Positions 1 to 11,516 are shown, counted from the stretch's first letter. The stretch: DNA of 64,000 bases from Hypoxylon rubiginosum (GCA_902806565.1 CADCXA010000060.1:248001-312000); one strand, 5' to 3'. The notes: a model not told the origin generated them from the letters alone. Made by a program: numbers and translations.

Positions 1-430
1 AATACTGCCACGGCGTCTTAGGACTCTTGGAGAGGTACGTGGCGGCGTAGGTGTCTTAATAGTGAATAAAAATAAACGGGTACCAGTTGGGATATATCCG
101 GATGGCTAAACAGTTAATGAATACTCCTGTGTGCATTTTGGTTATGATTTTATTCACGTCCTTTTCACGGATATGAATATGTATAGTTGTGCGTGCTATT
201 AGTGATTTATTATATATATCTTATTAGGCAGTGCTTGCTTTCCCGCTTCAAGATGCCCCTTTGCCGATTAGCTGGTGCTTCGTTTGGTATGGGGTTTGTG
301 CTCCGAGCTGGTTGGGTTATATATATGTACCTATATATCGTTCCCCCTCCTCCGTCAACAGCTCTCTCATCTTTTCTCCTCTAGGGCACCTTCCTATCTT
401 ATCTTTCTTCTCCCTAACTTCCCATTAGTA
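1..430. other. left-edge non-coding sequence
   Basis: No supported gene. Positions about 231-325 resemble positions 20874-20960, upstream of the gene at 21097: both contain a segment running from CTTGCTTTC to GGTTTGTGCT(C/T)CGAGC. This suggests a duplicated 5-prime flank or a dispersed repeat. Confidence 0.4.
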
Positions 431-451
431 TACCAAGTTCTTCATGTTTAG

Positions 452-877
452 GTAGTTAGTATTATATCTCCCGCAACTTTACCGCAATCCGCTGCTACTC
501 CAGGAGTCAATAGCCTAGCTAATTCTAAGTCGGGTGCGAACCCTCTCGCTGTGGATAAGACTAAGTCTGGCAAGCGTACCGCCCCTGCCAACCCTGTTAC
601 CACGTCTGATCGCAATCCTAAAAGACGCAGAGCCCGTCGCCTGGATGCCCTTAACAACCATTACTGCTGCGCCGCCGTCCAAGGACTCAGTGCCATACTT
701 TCATTAGCCATTAAAGCACTCTCCCAGCAGCCTAACATAAGCGAGACAGGAAGGGATATTAAGGCTCGACTTAACAATGAGCCTGGCGAATCGGCGGAGA
801 GTATGCTTGTATCTACTAGGTTAGGCAGCGGCCCTTCGCTTTTTGATCGTAGCGATTGGTATATGGATCCTGATTAA
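452..877 (+). pseudogene. relic ORF, basic nuclear-type fragment
   Basis: An open frame runs from about 452 to the stop at 877 with no ATG at its start; it reads through a GTG at 551. It encodes a Ser/Pro/Ala-rich leader, a basic cluster (NPKRRRARRLDAL) that resembles a nuclear localisation signal, and a short helical stretch. I do not recognise the family. It may be a 3-prime exon whose upstream exon is lost, since a TTTAG acceptor-like site lies just before it, or plain relic. The surroundings are non-coding on both sides. Confidence 0.25.
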
Positions 878-1654
878 TATAAAGCTTAACCAGATAGTTG
901 TTACTACGCTATGTATCATTATGTTTTTATCTTCTTTCTCTCGTTGCTCATTGCCGGAGGCCGCCATAGACCATCCTCGTCGTCATGTCTTCTTTTCATG
1001 CCGCGGGGGCGGTTTGAATTGCCAATTTTAAAAGGGCGTCAGCAACGCTTTTCTTAGTGCTAACTTCGTCTTCTAGCCACACCTGCCTTTATTACTACTT
1101 CTATCATGGCTAGATTCTTCGCTACAAGCATCACTATTAGGTCCGCTATTTGCGACTGATGTATGCCATCTTACAGTATATTAGGTAGTTCTAAACATTC
1201 TGAGGGAAAGCAAAAGGTGCTGGTGGCGGAAGAGGTAAAAGAGCTCGGGGCTTGAGTATTGGGGAATTGCTGCTCAGGTTCCCGTCTTTCCATGCTAGAT
1301 AATCGGCAAATAGTATCAGATTCCGGCGAAAGTTGGAAACAGGACTTTAGGACTTTCATGGTAATGACCTCGAGGGTTGCTAGATCTTTGTCTTTGATAG
1401 CACATTGGCGAACGCAGTTCTAATAGGTGTAGATTGGCAAATGGAAAAGATAGTCGAGTTGAGATGTGTGCGTCCGCGCTGGGTCGAACCTGCTGGTATA
1501 AATTGCGATCTTTACTGCGCAACACCGTTGCACATGTCCGCCGCCAAATGATTAAGAAATGTCGTCTCGTTTCTGCTCAAGAAGAAGGCCCCTATCAACG
1601 CTACGGCAAGCAAATCACATTGGATACCACTGTTTCTTGCGCTTTGCGAGCGAC

Positions 1655-2630
1655 GAAGCCGTACAACGAGGCAACTTCTCGACCAAGGAGCCTCGCTCAC
1701 TAAGGAAGAACTAGATATCAATGCTCTCCACCTGGCGTCGGCTGTAAATCTTTTTGATATCGTTACATACCTTGTAGTCAGAGGAGAAAGGAATGGACAT
1801 CAACTCCAAAGATGGAGATGGAGATACGCCTCTAGTATACGCCAAATTGTCACCGTATATAATAAAGGAATTCATCGGTTACCTGGTAGAAAATAACGCG
1901 GACATGAACAAGAGGGTAGTTCTTAAAGATCAACGCCTTAATCTACTCGGGTTTGCACTTCGCCACAAGAGATAAGATCTTGCAGAAGTACTTCTAGACT
2001 ATAGAGCTGGCCCATCAGGAACAAAGGAGACTAGACCTGATTTAACCCCATCAACAACAAACGGCGTACTTCATCCATTATAAATCGCACTTCTAACTAA
2101 AAGACCAAAAGACCCATGCGCGAGGAAAAGAATCACCGCGAAGCTCTTGGACTTGGGAGCAGATCTACTAGCGGAAGTTTGTATCGACGGTTAGGAGGGC
2201 CTTATCCTTTTGAAGTTGATCCGGTCGTACCTAAAATAGGAGGTGAGATTGCTCCTCGAGAGGGGATTTATAGACGTTGAGGGGAGGGACTCCCAAGGCA
2301 TGATGGCATTGGATGAAGCTCTATCGCCTACATCTGGCTCTCTAGAGATTGCCATCTTGTAATTACAACACGGCGCACATGTCTCAAGAGGATCCGCCAA
2401 GAACATCCTATATCTAAATAGTCAATTCCTTATGCCAGACGCCCGACCCTATCACACTTTATAATACGTTACGCAGCTATTAGCTACTGGCTCGCATGTT
2501 TCAGGTGATTTTTACCACTGCTCAGCCGTCGCTCTGGAAGATAGTAACGATGTCATGAGAGAGTTTGTGACCATAAGAAGTTGGTGGATGGACAGACATG
2601 TGAAACAGCGGCAGGGATAATAGTAAGCTT
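1655..2630 (+). pseudogene. ankyrin-repeat protein relic
   Basis: Conceptual translation shows ankyrin-like units in two frames. First comes a unit with RQLLDQGASLTKEELDINAL and LHLASAVNLFDIVTYLV. After a frameshift near 1790 follow DGDTPLVYAKLSPYIIKEF and YLVENNADMNKR. Further ankyrin-like pieces (LLDLGADLL, LLLERGFIDVEGRD, LQHGAHVSRG) continue to about 2420, broken by several stop codons. The order of units is that of a normal ankyrin array, so this is one decayed gene. Part of it (TPLVYAKLSP...NADMNK...QRLN) resembles the minus-strand ankyrin relic near 22.9 kb, implying two copies of a related gene. Ankyrin arrays mediate protein-protein contacts; no catalytic partner domain is visible here. 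Confidence 0.6.
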
Positions 2631-2744
2631 TGGTAAATAGTTAAAAGCTAAGTAAATATACGTTAGGTAATTAAATTAACTCGTTTCTCTTATGATCATC
2701 AGGCAACAAAGGCGTGACTATTTAGGTATTGTCATAAGACCGAT

Positions 2745-2969
2745 TGTTGCACAAAGAGCTTGAAACCTAACAGCTACCTACTAAAGTTCTTGTATATACA
2801 GAAATGTCGGACAAAGAGGACCATCAGACAAAGGAGCCTATCCCATCCCCCGCTATGCCTGCCCTGATACCCCTGGTGACCAAGGTGGCCAGTCCTGCCA
2901 TCCTAGAAGCCGTGATACCTCCCGGAGAGTAAGGGATAGGCTTGTGTAACAAGAGCCTAAGTCCTGACA
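2745..2969 (+). repeat. solo LTR-like repeat, copy E
   Basis: A 225 bp unit that begins TGTTGCACAAAGAGCT and ends CCTGACA (TG...CA, as in LTRs). It is homologous along its length to 52533-52752. Its first 60 bp also match the 5-prime end of the other LTR-like family (copies A and B). No flanking target duplication is convincing. Confidence 0.6.
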
Positions 2970-3166
2970 AGTATCGCGACTAACCCAGATCTAGGTATCA
3001 GGCAAGCTTGCTACATAGTAACATATGTGAGCAGCGTGTCTGAGGTTGTGCATGTTCACCGAAGGAGCAGGAGCGAAACCTATCCGCGAGTCGACTAGGT
3101 TCGCTGGTGCTCCTGGCATGGCTCGCGGTGAGATGACTCCTAATAGAACTCTTCCTCCCGCCCCGG

Positions 3167-4608
3167 TCATGAGGGGCGCAGCTCGCGTGGCATTGGACTG
3201 CACTCTCGCTTCAAGCTAGAAAGACGTTCCTTATACGCATCCAGATTATACAGACGCTCCTGGTAACGGTCCTCATCGGACTCAGACTCGCCAGACATTA
3301 ACTTGTCATCGCTCCGAAACGAACAATCATCGTCATCGGCCAGACCAGAACTACGCGTACGCTTGTTACTTCCGCCTATGGATTAACTGCAGGTTCTCTT
3401 AAACTCCAACATAAGCCTTTCCTGGACTTCATATGTGTTCTTATCGCCATTATAAACCCATACCGGATAACGGAAACTCGGTGTGTAAATAACATACATC
3501 GTTTCTAGGTGAAAGATGTTCCACGCAAACCAGCCAAAGAGGAACTCGATCCCGACGCCTAAGAAATCCTGGCAGATGCAATTATGATATATCATATATA
3601 CATCATATAAATATCTCGCAATCAACTTAATAACCTTAAGAATAAAAATATATTGATTATCCAGCTTCTTCAGAATAATAATGAGCACCTTACAATCAAG
3701 CATATGATAAATATCACTACGAAGAAGAAACATATTATTCAAGTTGTCAATTGGTTTGTTATTACCTGATATCCTCGCGTACCATTTTATATTATTCATA
3801 TCAAACCACGACTCAGCTTCCTTTAGGACTAGATATGCCACGTCCACACCCATGCCATATTAGGTAACCCGGCAGGTCCTGTCGCGGTCAATGATAGCCA
3901 TACGACCAGTCAAGTCGGTTGGCGGAGAGATAAACGCGGGTATGGTGGCAGCCCGCCAGGCAGCGGGGAGAAAGGGGGTCGGGGGGGTTTCTGTTGGTAT
4001 ATCAAAAGGGTCGATAGGAAGGGCACCCAACGGATCAGTAGGAACGCCGCTCGATGGTACTGTAGGACGCAACGGAGGAGTATTGGAAACGTAGGGGAAC
4101 TGCCAGTTATCAAAAGACGGTGTTACAGGATATGGTTTCGGACCTACTACAATTAGAACCTGGAAATATATAATGGGCATAAGGAGAACAAACCTGTGTG
4201 GCTAGGAACATGAAGATAGCAAGTCCTCCGAATAATAGTATCGCCGGTAGCTAATGGCCTGATAACTAGAGCTGGATCGACATCTCGGGGGTTCTTAGAG
4301 TACGAAAGGTATGGAACATCCTCATTACATATACCGTCACGAGGCCAAACATTCCCAACTAGGATGTAACTGGCGTATATCGCGAGATTGTAGTCGATAC
4401 TACCGCAATCCAAGGCGGGGAAAGACAACAGCAGCCTCGCGTGTTCAGGATAGTCAGGATGTTTAATGCCAATTATTGGCTTCGCAATAAATTGAGACCG
4501 ATAAGTTTCCAGTCCGGCAACTTCATCATCAGTAGCATTCGCCGGCTGCATAGACCTCTCAGGGTAAAAGTCTAGTAAAGGCTTATACGAAATACGGAAT
4601 GGATCCAT
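3167..4608 (-). pseudogene. HNH_2 endonuclease family pseudogene (copy A)
   Basis: The frame opens at ATG 4608 and reads collinearly with the four intact paralogues: an N-terminal HPDYPEHARLLLSF block, a 47 bp intron (4147-4193, GTTTGT..TAG, phase 1, same position as in the paralogues), PYPVTPSFDNWQFPY, the HNH region, then an acidic tail with RYQERLYNLDAYKERLSSL down to TGA at 3167. Two in-frame TAA codons interrupt it (3860-3862 and about 3380-3382). Both histidines expected of the HNH motif are tyrosine: AYLV instead of AH(I/V)VP, and DIYHMLD instead of D(L/V)H..(F/L)D. No frameshift is needed. CAY-to-TAY changes are C-to-T, the direction RIP would produce. The protein is predicted catalytically dead even if translated. 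Confidence 0.85.
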
Positions 4609-4714
4609 CGCGGAAAAGGAAAAGGAAGAGGTGTATATATTACAAAATAATAATAATATCGAAATTCAAATCAACGACAAATTTAATATTTACTAAAGAA
4701 TCAAGCCTAACAAA

Positions 4715-4810
4715 GTGGCGGGGTAGGTGGTCTTAATGTCTTAATTAGGTACCTAATAAAGCGCCTGGGACCCTTCAACAAGGTGCGGGTTCGAATCCCG
4801 CAGGAGGTAT
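4715..4810 (+). other. tRNA-like B-box segment
   Basis: Positions 4785-4803 contain GCGGGTTCGAATCCCGC, a perfect T-arm-like stem and loop with the Pol III B-box consensus GGTTCGAATCC. I could not fold a convincing acceptor or anticodon stem upstream. It could be a decayed tRNA, or the head of a tRNA-derived SINE. Confidence 0.3.
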
Positions 4811-4811
4811 A

Positions 4812-5160
4812 TCAATCAAAAGGCGCGTCAAACATCAAGCCCTGGAGCGTGGATACTTGTGAAACAGCCACGTACATCAACCCCACGGCGAACTCAGGCT
4901 CGGATATATCGCAAACTACCTGGTCGAGGGTAACGCCCTGCGACTTATGCACGGTGATCGCGTAGCATATCATAAGCAGGAATTGCTCCCTCCAACAAGT
5001 ATTATGATTCAGGACGAAGTCCTGACGCACACGCTCCGCGGGGACCACTAGATTCCCATTGATATCTCGAAGTTCCTCGCTAGAAGGCATGATGAAAGGC
5101 GGCCCGGTATAACCATCCCAAGCCACCATAATAACCTGCGGAGGATCACGCAGTACATTA
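4812..5160 (-). pseudogene. PIF1-like helicase C-terminal fragment (Helitron or PIF1 relic)
   Basis: The translation contains MVAWDGYTGPPFI, ICYAITVHKSQGVTLDQVV and GLMYVAVSQVSTLQGLMF. These match the last motifs of PIF1-family superfamily 1 helicases (the HKSQG motif V region and the AVSRV motif VI region, here AVSQV, with Gln in place of the usual Arg). Only about 110 residues remain. The open frame runs upstream of ATG 5129 to about 5160, exactly where the fold-back element begins at 5164, so the 5-prime part is missing from there on. PIF1-like helicases in fungal accessory DNA often belong to Helitron transposons, but no Rep domain is present to prove that here. Confidence 0.7.
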
Positions 5161-5163
5161 GAC

Positions 5164-5645
5164 TTATCTCAGTGGAGCTCAGACCAGGATTTCATAATTC
5201 ATACCGCACTACGAAGGTCGCGGCCAAAAGTTTCGCATATTTAATTACTACGTAAGTAGCACACCGTATGTCAAGAACTTGATTTGCACGGCTACGTAGG
5301 GGCTTTAACCCCTGTAATTATACTGATTGGGTGCCTGGGGCTTAGGGCGTAGCTGCTATTTCCCTTCTAAGTTAGCGTGTAGCTAATACAGTGGGAATAT
5401 GGAGATAATTACCATGTGTATATACTGTATTACTTGTACGCCTATTAAAAAAGGAATAGCGATTCCCCCCCTAAAGCTTAGGCGCTTAATCAGTATAATT
5501 ACAGGGCCTGAAGCCCCTATATAGCCATGCAAATTAAGTTCTTGACACACGATGTGCTACTTAGTTAAATATGCGAAACTTTTGGCCGCGACCTTCGTAG
5601 TGCGGTATGAATTATGAAATCCTGGTCTGAGCTCCACTGAGATAA
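5164..5645. mobile_element. fold-back / MITE-like element with about 180 bp inverted arms
   Basis: The left arm (5164 to about 5345, starting TTATCTCAGTGGAGCTCAG) and the right arm (about 5470-5645, ending CTGAGCTCCACTGAGATAA) are inverted copies of each other. The outer 80 bp are nearly identical and the inner parts differ mainly by transitions and small indels. The 120 bp spacer has no coding capacity. The element sits between the truncated helicase fragment and the promoter of the intact HNH_2 gene at 5839. The family is unassigned. Confidence 0.8.
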
Positions 5646-5838
5646 CCATGTAGCCAGGCTTGAGAAGAAATGGCCGAGTCTTGGCAATTTTTGGTGGTCT
5701 GAGCTCCAAAAGAAAGCTAAGAATCGGCCATCTTTTCTCGACTCTGCCCGCCGCCTAACTGTTTTGTTGCTTGTTGCTCCCTGCTCCATTGCCTTTCATA
5801 CCCTTCCTATCAATCTGCCGCTTGGGCTCTGCGTCGCG

Positions 5839-7843
5839 ATGGAGCCTTATAAGAAGGTCCCACGGAAGATAACATTTCCGTTCCTAACTCAAATGCCCTT
5901 CCCATCTGTTGCCCCTGATATCCTCACCAGCAAGGTTGAGGTTTACCATCCGTACTACGTTGAAGATTCTCCGATGGTAAGCCTGGCTGCGTCAGATAAT
6001 GGCTGTGTTCTATACAACATCGTCTATTATGCTTGTTGTATTATTGCTTGCAACAAGTGGACTGAAGATGAGGGGCGCGACATCGAGAATTTTGACACCC
6101 CCTATCTGTCAACTTCTCCCATTCTTGGTGAAGGCCGTTTCCCCATCCCTGAGGATGATTTGTTGCCTGCTGGGACGTATTACTTCCAAGTTCCTCCGTA
6201 TGATCCTGCAAAACCGGGTAAGTATTCTCCTTTCCTCTAGATATCCATTTCTAAAAGATGGTTATGTAGGTGGCGTCTACCCAATAGTTCCCGTCTTCGA
6301 ACACTGGCCGTTTCCTCATGACCAAGGTGTGCCAAAGCCCTGGCGATCCTTAACGAATATTCAACCGTTCGAACGACATCCAATCTCCGCCCTTGATACA
6401 CTAGCGAGTGACGATGTACAGGCGTGGTATTCGACCCTGGCCGTGCAAACCCATGACGAAACGTGTCGGTTTACTGGCAATCCCAATGGTCTTGATAACG
6501 CCCATGTCGTTCCACAAGCTATGGGCTCGTGGTTCGACATGAACCATATGCGTCAATATGTTCGCACAGATGTTGGTGTCATCATAGACAGCAAGAACAA
6601 CGCACTCCGTCTAAAGACAGACGCGCATCGGTTTTTCGACCGTAACTATCTAGTTATGTTTCCCATGCGCGTGCCTGAGACTTCGACTGTTCCAAGTACT
6701 GAGAATACGTCTTCGGCTGGAGATGAGCTGCATGAAGGAAGTGGTCCATCTGAACGAAATGTCCTAGTTTGTCCAAACTGTTCTTCGCACATGGGGAGGT
6801 TTTCTAACATTAAAGAGAAGGCCAAACAAACTGTCAAGGACATACGCCCAAAAAGAAGATCTGATCAGGTCCCTGGTGACTCCTCTACGACGCCCGCGGT
6901 TGTGCAATCCGATGTTTCCTACAAACTCTGCTTGCACATGCTTCACCCTCCTGCGAAGTCAGTTTTTGGTGACTGGGTGATGTTCTGCCAATATCAAAAC
7001 ATTGACTGCTTGCCCATTCGTGGTGTTCCGGTCGAATATTTATTCGCTCGGTTCGCCTGGTCGCTTTTTTCCCTCCGCACGATGCCAATCTTCTCGGGTA
7101 GAACCAAATCGTTCTATGTTCGAGTCCCTATATTCGAGAAACTATCAAGAACCCGGAAATGGATTTTCAAGAGCGTTAGACCGACGACATTTCTCAAGAA
7201 GGCTGACGGTGCCGCGGACCTTCCCGATGCTGATGACCGGACTCCGAAACGTCCCCTTGACCGCGACCTCGACCTCGACCTTGATACACCGAATAAGAGG
7301 CAAGAAACTGATTGCATTAGTGCTACAGGCGGCTCTCCGCACTCCCCAACCGAAACCGTCACCAGTGATGATGAGTATCAGGAACGTCTTGTTAATGATC
7401 TGGATCCTGGCGATGGTTATGCTTCTGACGATTCCATCTCCAAAGCCGAGTTTTTACGAGACCAACTTCTTTACTCTAGAATGCTGGACCGCGAGAGTAG
7501 CAATGACGACATATCTGAGAAATTGATATATTCACAGCGGTCAATTGTAGAGGCGCCTCCTTTCCAACAGGAACAACTCGTTTTCTCTGGCATGCTGCAC
7601 AGCGGGAATGATAACACTGTGTCTAATGAGTCGTTACCTTTGCAGCGCTTAAGCATTGATACATCTAATTTAGGATCGTCCCATTATATGCTTCCTAGCA
7701 GTGATATAAATAGCGGTAGTGAGAAAGAAGATGAAAATAAACCTGATCCTGGGCGGGTTCCAACTTATGAGGGACCTCTAAATTCAACCACTAGAAGCGT
7801 GAAGACTACTGGTGACGTGAAGCGTGTTGATACGCCGATGTAA
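5839..7843 (+). CDS. HNH_2-type endonuclease family protein (copy B)
   Basis: Two exons, 5839-6217 and 6270-7843 (52 bp phase-1 intron GTAAGT..TAG), give 650 residues. ATG 5839 is the first ATG in frame. Order: an N-terminal family domain with VYHPYY and YNIVYYACCIIACNKW; YYFQVPP just before the intron; YPIVPVFEHWPFP; then a His-Me-finger HNH core with CRFTG, AHVVP (His205), Asn237 and DAHRFFD (His246). After an insertion with a CPNC pair follow LCLHMLHPP and YLFARFAWSLFSLRTMPIF. The last 240 residues are acidic and low complexity (RDLDLDLD, YQERLVNDL). HNH proteins of this fold cut DNA in a metal-dependent way; the target here is unknown. It is the longest copy in the window. A fold-back element lies 194 bp upstream. 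Confidence 0.85.
6218..6269 (+). other. phase-1 intron of HNH_2 copy B
   Basis: Donor GTAAGT and acceptor TTATGTAG. Splicing joins AKPG to GVYPIVPVF and restores alignment with the paralogues, all of which have an intron at the same place. Confidence 0.85.
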
Positions 7844-9199
7844 GTGGTGTCGCATGATATCATTTGTTCGTAGTAGCTTGTCTGCTTTCTCGAATGGCTT
7901 GAGATAGCAACGAGGTTCCTTTTTCGGTTAGGTATTTCTTGTTCTTAGTTTTCTTACCTTCTCTTGGTTTTTTTCTTCTAGTATTTCGCTCTTATATATT
8001 ACAAGCTTGACCTGGAGAATTTAATCCTTGTGGCTTATCTTATAAAGACACTCACCCCCAGCTTCGAAAGATGCATATATAGATATGTGCTACCACGATA
8101 GCTATATGGTAATAGGAATATAATTATAGAATTGGTTGGCGATAGGGAGCTTGTAATATACACCATTGTACCAAGGCAATTACGAGGTAACCATCCTATA
8201 ATTGCTACGTAGAAATTAATCTTATAAAAAGCTACGGCATCCTGGCAGCCTGGGCAACTCAACCGCCTACCTGGAAGGAACCCTGCGTGTCGCAGATCAT
8301 CCCCCACTTTAAGGAGGGGTAAGGCAGTAAGTATAGCGCTATATCTTTGTAAGGGAATTAAGGTTCTTACAAGGATAGTAACTCCCCTTACCCATTCTTA
8401 ATTAACCTTATTAAAACTACAAGTCTTCCCTAATAAAGTTATTAATTTCTTTACAGAGCTGCCCTTGTGAACACACGTAACCTATACCTAATAATATAGA
8501 TTGTCACCATAATCACTATAGTCTCTATGGTTTGTTACGGCATTCAGGTTAGGAACTATCTTTAACCGAGTCTTCGCAAGCGAGTAGGAGAATGTAAGAC
8601 CCACGGTCTGCGCTGCTGGAAGCGCCCAAGGGAAATAGGCGCGCCACTGCATATTCGGAGGAATGCGCCGACCATTTACTGGCTTACCAATCATAGCCAG
8701 ATCCAAGTATTCAATACACTATGTATGTTCTAACGCATGCCGTATATGATACTTGCGCATGCCGTATAGGAGCCCGACAAGTACAAGCGCCGCCATGGTA
8801 GCCGCGATGCGTGGATACAGGGTAGAGTGGGAAAGTTCATCATTAGTGCTTCAGAACTACGATAGACTTAGCAGCAGTCGTATGGAGGCACTCCTGCTCC
8901 CGGCGCGGTAGTACCCAGAACTAAACGGCGTCAATAGCTAGTATGCGCTTGGGACCAGCTTTGCACAACATAAGTCGCGAAGCTCACGGGACCTATAATC
9001 CAGTGCGTAACGTGAATACTACGGACTAAAAATCTGACAGATCTCCACAACCAAGCATCCAACCTAACCACTTGGACGATACATCATAATTGAAGCTGTA
9101 CTAGCATTCAATGAAGTATGCCATCTATATTTGCATCTCGACTGGAGAGGGAGCCAGACTTTCTTATAATTAGTAGTCTCCCGGGCAGATCCAGCCACC
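7844..9199. other. intergenic, mostly AT-rich decayed sequence
   Basis: No gene is supported. A minus-strand stretch at 8488-8706 translates to a fragment with LTFSYSLAKTRLKIV, which resembles the fragment at 20179-20394 (FTFTYSLEKYRSNKPI). The two DNA stretches also match imperfectly, so both may be debris of one unidentified family. Confidence 0.4.
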
Positions 9200-10600
9200 T
9201 CAACAATGCTCGACTATAAAAGAAACACCAAGAACAGCCCCAATGTGCGAAATGAAGAGCATGCAGTCGTTACAGAGGGCCCGACTGACTCGTATATCTG
9301 CCAGTATTGTTGGAACCCTAGTGCAAAAAGTGGCACGATGCTGTACTTTAAGATTCTGTCGCACCCAGATCCCTGGCTAGGCAACGGCAACTCCTACAGA
9401 GAAGAGCGCGCTCGGAATAATGACGTGCTGGTCAATGTAACAGGCTATGAGCTCCTTCTCTGTATGCGATGCATGATATGAGCCCGGACTGCTTCAGCTC
9501 ATCTCGGGTGTCCTCGGGCAGGGTATACCCGATCAGTTAGCATAGCTCGAGAACGTGATCTCGCCAGAGGTGGTTGTCAAGGACGTCCTCAACGGCAAAG
9601 TCAGTACGCCAACCGCTTGCGGCACTCACGACGGGGAACAGCCTGCTACGGTCAAGGCGTGCTACCGTCTTGGTTTCGTCCGGGACATCGTATGCGATAC
9701 TCTGCTCGTAGAAACCAATCTGGGTGCCCTGGTGGGTGGTCGTCGTGACAAAGTGACCAAGTTTGAGCTCAGTCGACGAACCTGAGCTATTTATCTCTCC
9801 GGTCGCTGTGAAAAGCTCAAAGGCCTGAAGCTTGACAGCAATGATCCTGCGGTTGGTCTCGGCTTCACCAATCTCTTGGTAGTGGCTGGACTTTTCCCCC
9901 ATCCTCACAGTCGTTCTCGAGGTACTCGAGTAAAAGTAGGCGTTGCGCCCCTTGTAGTCTTTTGCGCGCGGATCGGCACCGTGTTCGAGCAGAAAGTTCA
10001 CAACCGTCAGGCGCCCCCAAAGCGCGGATTCCATCAGCGGTGTGCGTCCACGCCTATCGGCATTGTTGAGTTCACCGCCCTTGCAGTGGAGGAACTTGAT
10101 CATCTTATCGTGACCTTCGACTGCAGCTAGGGCAATACAGTTAACACCACTCTTGTCTCTCCAGCTGACGAATGGATCATCCTATAGGTTTCGAGCAGGG
10201 ACACTACTCCGCGCAAGTCGTTGAGGATGCAATGCGAATTGAAGAGACTCTGTCGATGACAAGCATCCTGCATGAGCTCTTCTTAAATATCTTCAGACGA
10301 TTGTGGCTCCAGCTTTTGCGCACCGCCGATGCCAAGCAGCTCGAATTGATTCTCGAACGCTTGGAGTTTCTCGCCATCGCCATCGCCCTCGCCGTCATCA
10401 CCATCGTCGTCGCCATTCTCGTCGTTGCTCTCCTCGTCCTCGCCCTCATTATGCAATGCGACGCCGACCGTCACAAACAAGCCCCTTGCCTTGTCCATTT
10501 TGTAGGAGTAATGAGCTGGAGACTGCTCTTCAGACACCTGGGATGGTGGATGCTCTTTTCGAACTCCAGAAGAGTATATCTTCTTAGACCCAGGGGGAGT
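9200..10600 (-). pseudogene. ankyrin-repeat plus deaminase-like protein, pseudogene
   Basis: Read on the minus strand from about 10600. A Ser/Glu-rich N-terminus leads to ATG 10498 (MDKARGLFVTVGVAL), then a strongly acidic spacer. Ankyrin units follow (LRGVVSLLETY; RDKSGVNCIALAAVEGHDKM; RRGRTPLMESALWGRLTVV; LLEHGADPRAKD), then SGWRTDFAVEDVLDNHLWRD. A shifted frame then gives HASHTEKELIACYIDQHV and SRALCNDCMLFISHIGAVLG. The H-T-E and C-x2-C motifs are those of the zinc-dependent deaminase fold, which occurs fused to ankyrins in some fungal proteins. Lesions: TAA after SSEDI near 10283, a frameshift near 10185, TAA at 9537, a +1 shift near 9485 and a further stop near 9380. The plus-strand reading at 9206-9481 is an antisense shadow of the deaminase part. 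Confidence 0.6.
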
Positions 10601-10939
10601 ACAGTTTCACATTGCTCAGAGCACTTCCGGCAACACAAAAGCTTTATCCAACCGCTATCACCATGATGGTTTTGAAATACAGCATAGTTCTACGTGTTTA
10701 AAGGTCACTAATCAAGTCTACACTTGGTTCTGTCACCCAGAATCCCCCGCAGGGTGATGTTTTCGAGCAAGGGAGGATACCATAGGCTTTAGGGTCTCTA
10801 ATGGACAGCTGATTATCTTCAACCGGCAAACCATCACATTCGAAAGGAGGGGAAACCGTCCTTCGCCGATCCAACCGCTCGAGGATGAAAAGGGGAGTCT
10901 CCATGTTGATACAGATGCGAGATCTCCTAGTATATAGTA

Positions 10940-11516
10940 TCTTTCTAGGCCAGATATCTACCATGTTGAAAGCTATCTGGATCTTTTGGTAATCTGCTCA
11001 CGGCGTTTCCTCAGGTTACTGAATATAAGTAAGAGGAAGGTTATCTGGGAAAGCATAGAAGAAAGCCTGGAGAAGGATGATTTCTGCCTCAGCAGAGACT
11101 ACATCATTCGACGTCTTGGTACGACAACGCTGTTCTACCTTTATTCATGGAAAAAAGGAGAGTTTCTGGGCAAATTCGGCCTTCCCGATTTCAGCGACCT
11201 TGTCGAGTTCAGCAGACGATATCATTACGGGCCGGTAGGAAGCTCAAGCGACTGGATTCTTTATAGGTCGGGTCGGAAAGCACTCTGCCTTTTCCGCGTG
11301 GGTCGTGACGAAGTTGAGTTCCAGATATGGGAATCTGCAGACGAAATAAGCGGCTGTGTGGTGTGGCGGGACAATGGTATGGATAACTATGGAAGGAGAG
11401 ATGTTAAACTGGAAGTAGTCGGGCAGAAGATGACCTGGACAAAGTACACGAATATCATTGAGCCTATATACAGACGGTGGATAGTAGATCGGCTCATACT
11501 TAGGTGCTTAAGCTAA
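10940..11516 (+). CDS. hypothetical protein, truncated; weak F-box-like start
   Basis: An open frame runs from about 10940 to TAA at 11516 but has no ATG near its start, so the true 5-prime end is lost or lies in another exon. The first residues (YLSRPDIYHVESYLDLLVIC, then SRRFLRLL) have the spacing of a fungal F-box. The rest, with FYLYSWKKGEFLGKFGLPDF and CLFRVGRDEVEFQIWE, I do not recognise. If the F-box reading is right it would be an SCF substrate adaptor, but a stop just upstream at about 10935 argues for a fragment. Confidence 0.35.

Noticed and set aside
4783..4810. A complete tRNA gene around the T-arm-like GGTTCGAATCC
   Set aside because: Only the T-arm is convincing; no matching acceptor, D or anticodon stems could be paired upstream, so only a B-box-like relic is listed.
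9206..9481. Forward-strand ORF of 91 codons with C-x2-C (ICQYCW)
   Set aside because: It is antisense to the deaminase-like part of the minus-strand pseudogene, whose motifs are stronger and continue the ankyrin gene.
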